A stretch of DNA of 5,376 nucleotides from Chthoniobacterales bacterium. Lineage in GTDB: Bacteria; Verrucomicrobiota; Verrucomicrobiia; Chthoniobacterales; UBA10450. The first letter of the stretch is position 1. Each line of letters starts with the position of its first letter. The translations under genes were made by a program, and so were the position numbers. The notes beneath the pieces were generated by a model. It ran no database searches. It was not told the origin of the DNA and saw nothing but the letters and a program-made list of their open reading frames with translations. Below are positions 4,931-5,376 of the stretch, piece after piece. The DNA is taken from positions 1 through 5,376 of the forward strand of contig JACDBM010000038.1 in the NCBI GenBank assembly GCA_013694945.1, in the 5' to 3' direction.

Positions 4931-5376
4931 ATGTTTGGTGGCGAGACAGGGAAGCCAGGGCGGCTCCGGATCAAAATTTGCGGGATCACAAATGCTGCCG
5001 ATGCCGAAGCCGCGGTGGAGCTGGGCGCGGACGCGCTCGGCTTCAATTTCTATTCGAGGAGCAAACGCTACCTGGAACTGGAAACCGCGGCTGATTGGAT
5101 CGCGCAATTGCCGCCCGAGGTAAGCAGGGTCGCGGTGCTCGTGAATCCGACTTTCGAGGAAGCGTTAGCTGTCGCGCGTCGGCCGTTTATCACCGGCTTG
5201 CAATTGCACGGAGCGGAGCCGGCTGACTTCGGTGCGTACCTTTCCAGGGCGGGTGTGCAGTTTGCCAAGGCCGTGCCGGTGGCGGACTGGGACTCACTCG
5301 CCGGCCTGCCGTTCTACGGAACAAATCTCCTTGTGCTCGACTCGGCATCCGCCGGAGCCTTCGGCGGAAGCGGCCA
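4931..5376 (+). CDS. trpF: Phosphoribosylanthranilate isomerase TrpF (3' end beyond window)
   Basis: TrpF catalyses the Amadori rearrangement of N-(5'-phosphoribosyl)anthranilate to CdRP, the third step of tryptophan synthesis from chorismate, in the cytoplasm. The TIM-barrel motifs appear in order: RIKICGIT with catalytic Cys17, ADALGFNFYSRSKRY, VAVLVNPT, GLQLHGAEPADF, FAKAVPV, LLVLDS with catalytic acid Asp137, and FGGSG at the start of the phosphate-binding loop where the window ends. About 148 of the usual 200-220 residues are present, with no stop or frameshift. The ATG at 4931 gives a 10-12 residue leader before the first strand; no nearer start exists and no Shine-Dalgarno is well placed. 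It follows the Anbu gene by 20 bases, so it probably shares its transcript. No other trp gene is visible, though trpB or trpA may lie beyond the edge. Confidence 0.96.
   Translation, partial: MFGGETGKPGRLRIKICGITNAADAEAAVELGADALGFNFYSRSKRYLELETAADWIAQLPPEVSRVAVLVNPTFEEALAVARRPFITGLQLHGAEPADFGAYLSRAGVQFAKAVPVADWDSLAGLPFYGTNLLVLDSASAGAFGGSG

Overview
The window looks like a chromosomal segment from a moderately GC-rich bacterium, most likely a soil-type member of the Verrucomicrobiota. This lineage call is an inference. It rests on the overall character of the ribosomal proteins (an S11 with a long Ala/Pro/Lys-rich N-terminal extension, a cysteine-free S4), on ribosomal genes without clear Shine-Dalgarno sites, and on a small DUF2934-like protein with a Lys/Ala tract. 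No rRNA or other phylogenetic marker is present to settle it.

Positions 1-1341 hold the end of a conserved ribosomal operon on the + strand: the last codons of rpsM (S13), then rpsK (S11) and rpsD (S4). In most bacteria rpoA and rplQ would follow. Here the reading frames break down instead.

Positions 1342-2487 have no intact gene. They contain two recognisable gene remnants: a frameshifted HEPN-like fragment on the + strand (about 1520-1928) and the C-terminal part of a DUF2971 protein on the - strand (about 2052-2501). Both families are typical accessory genes, so this looks like a decaying inserted cassette between the ribosomal operon and the next gene block.

Positions 2488-3656 hold three small genes. 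A predicted helical 86-residue protein (-) and a stand-alone response-regulator receiver (+) are divergently arranged, 45 bases apart. A basic DUF2934-like protein (-) converges on the receiver gene.

Positions 3712-5376 form a compact + strand block. A YvlD-type (phage holin family 4 superfamily) small membrane protein overlaps by four bases (ATGA) the gene for an Anbu proteasome-type protease. After 20 bases comes trpF (phosphoribosylanthranilate isomerase), which runs off the right edge. The tight spacing suggests co-transcription. The usual Anbu partners (transglutaminase-like protein, alpha-E protein, circularly permuted ATP-grasp protein) are not adjacent in this window.

No tRNA, rRNA, CRISPR array, intact insertion sequence or convincing intrinsic terminator was seen. 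The least ordinary items are the break after rpsD with its gene remnants, the extended S11, and the coupling of Anbu to a membrane protein.
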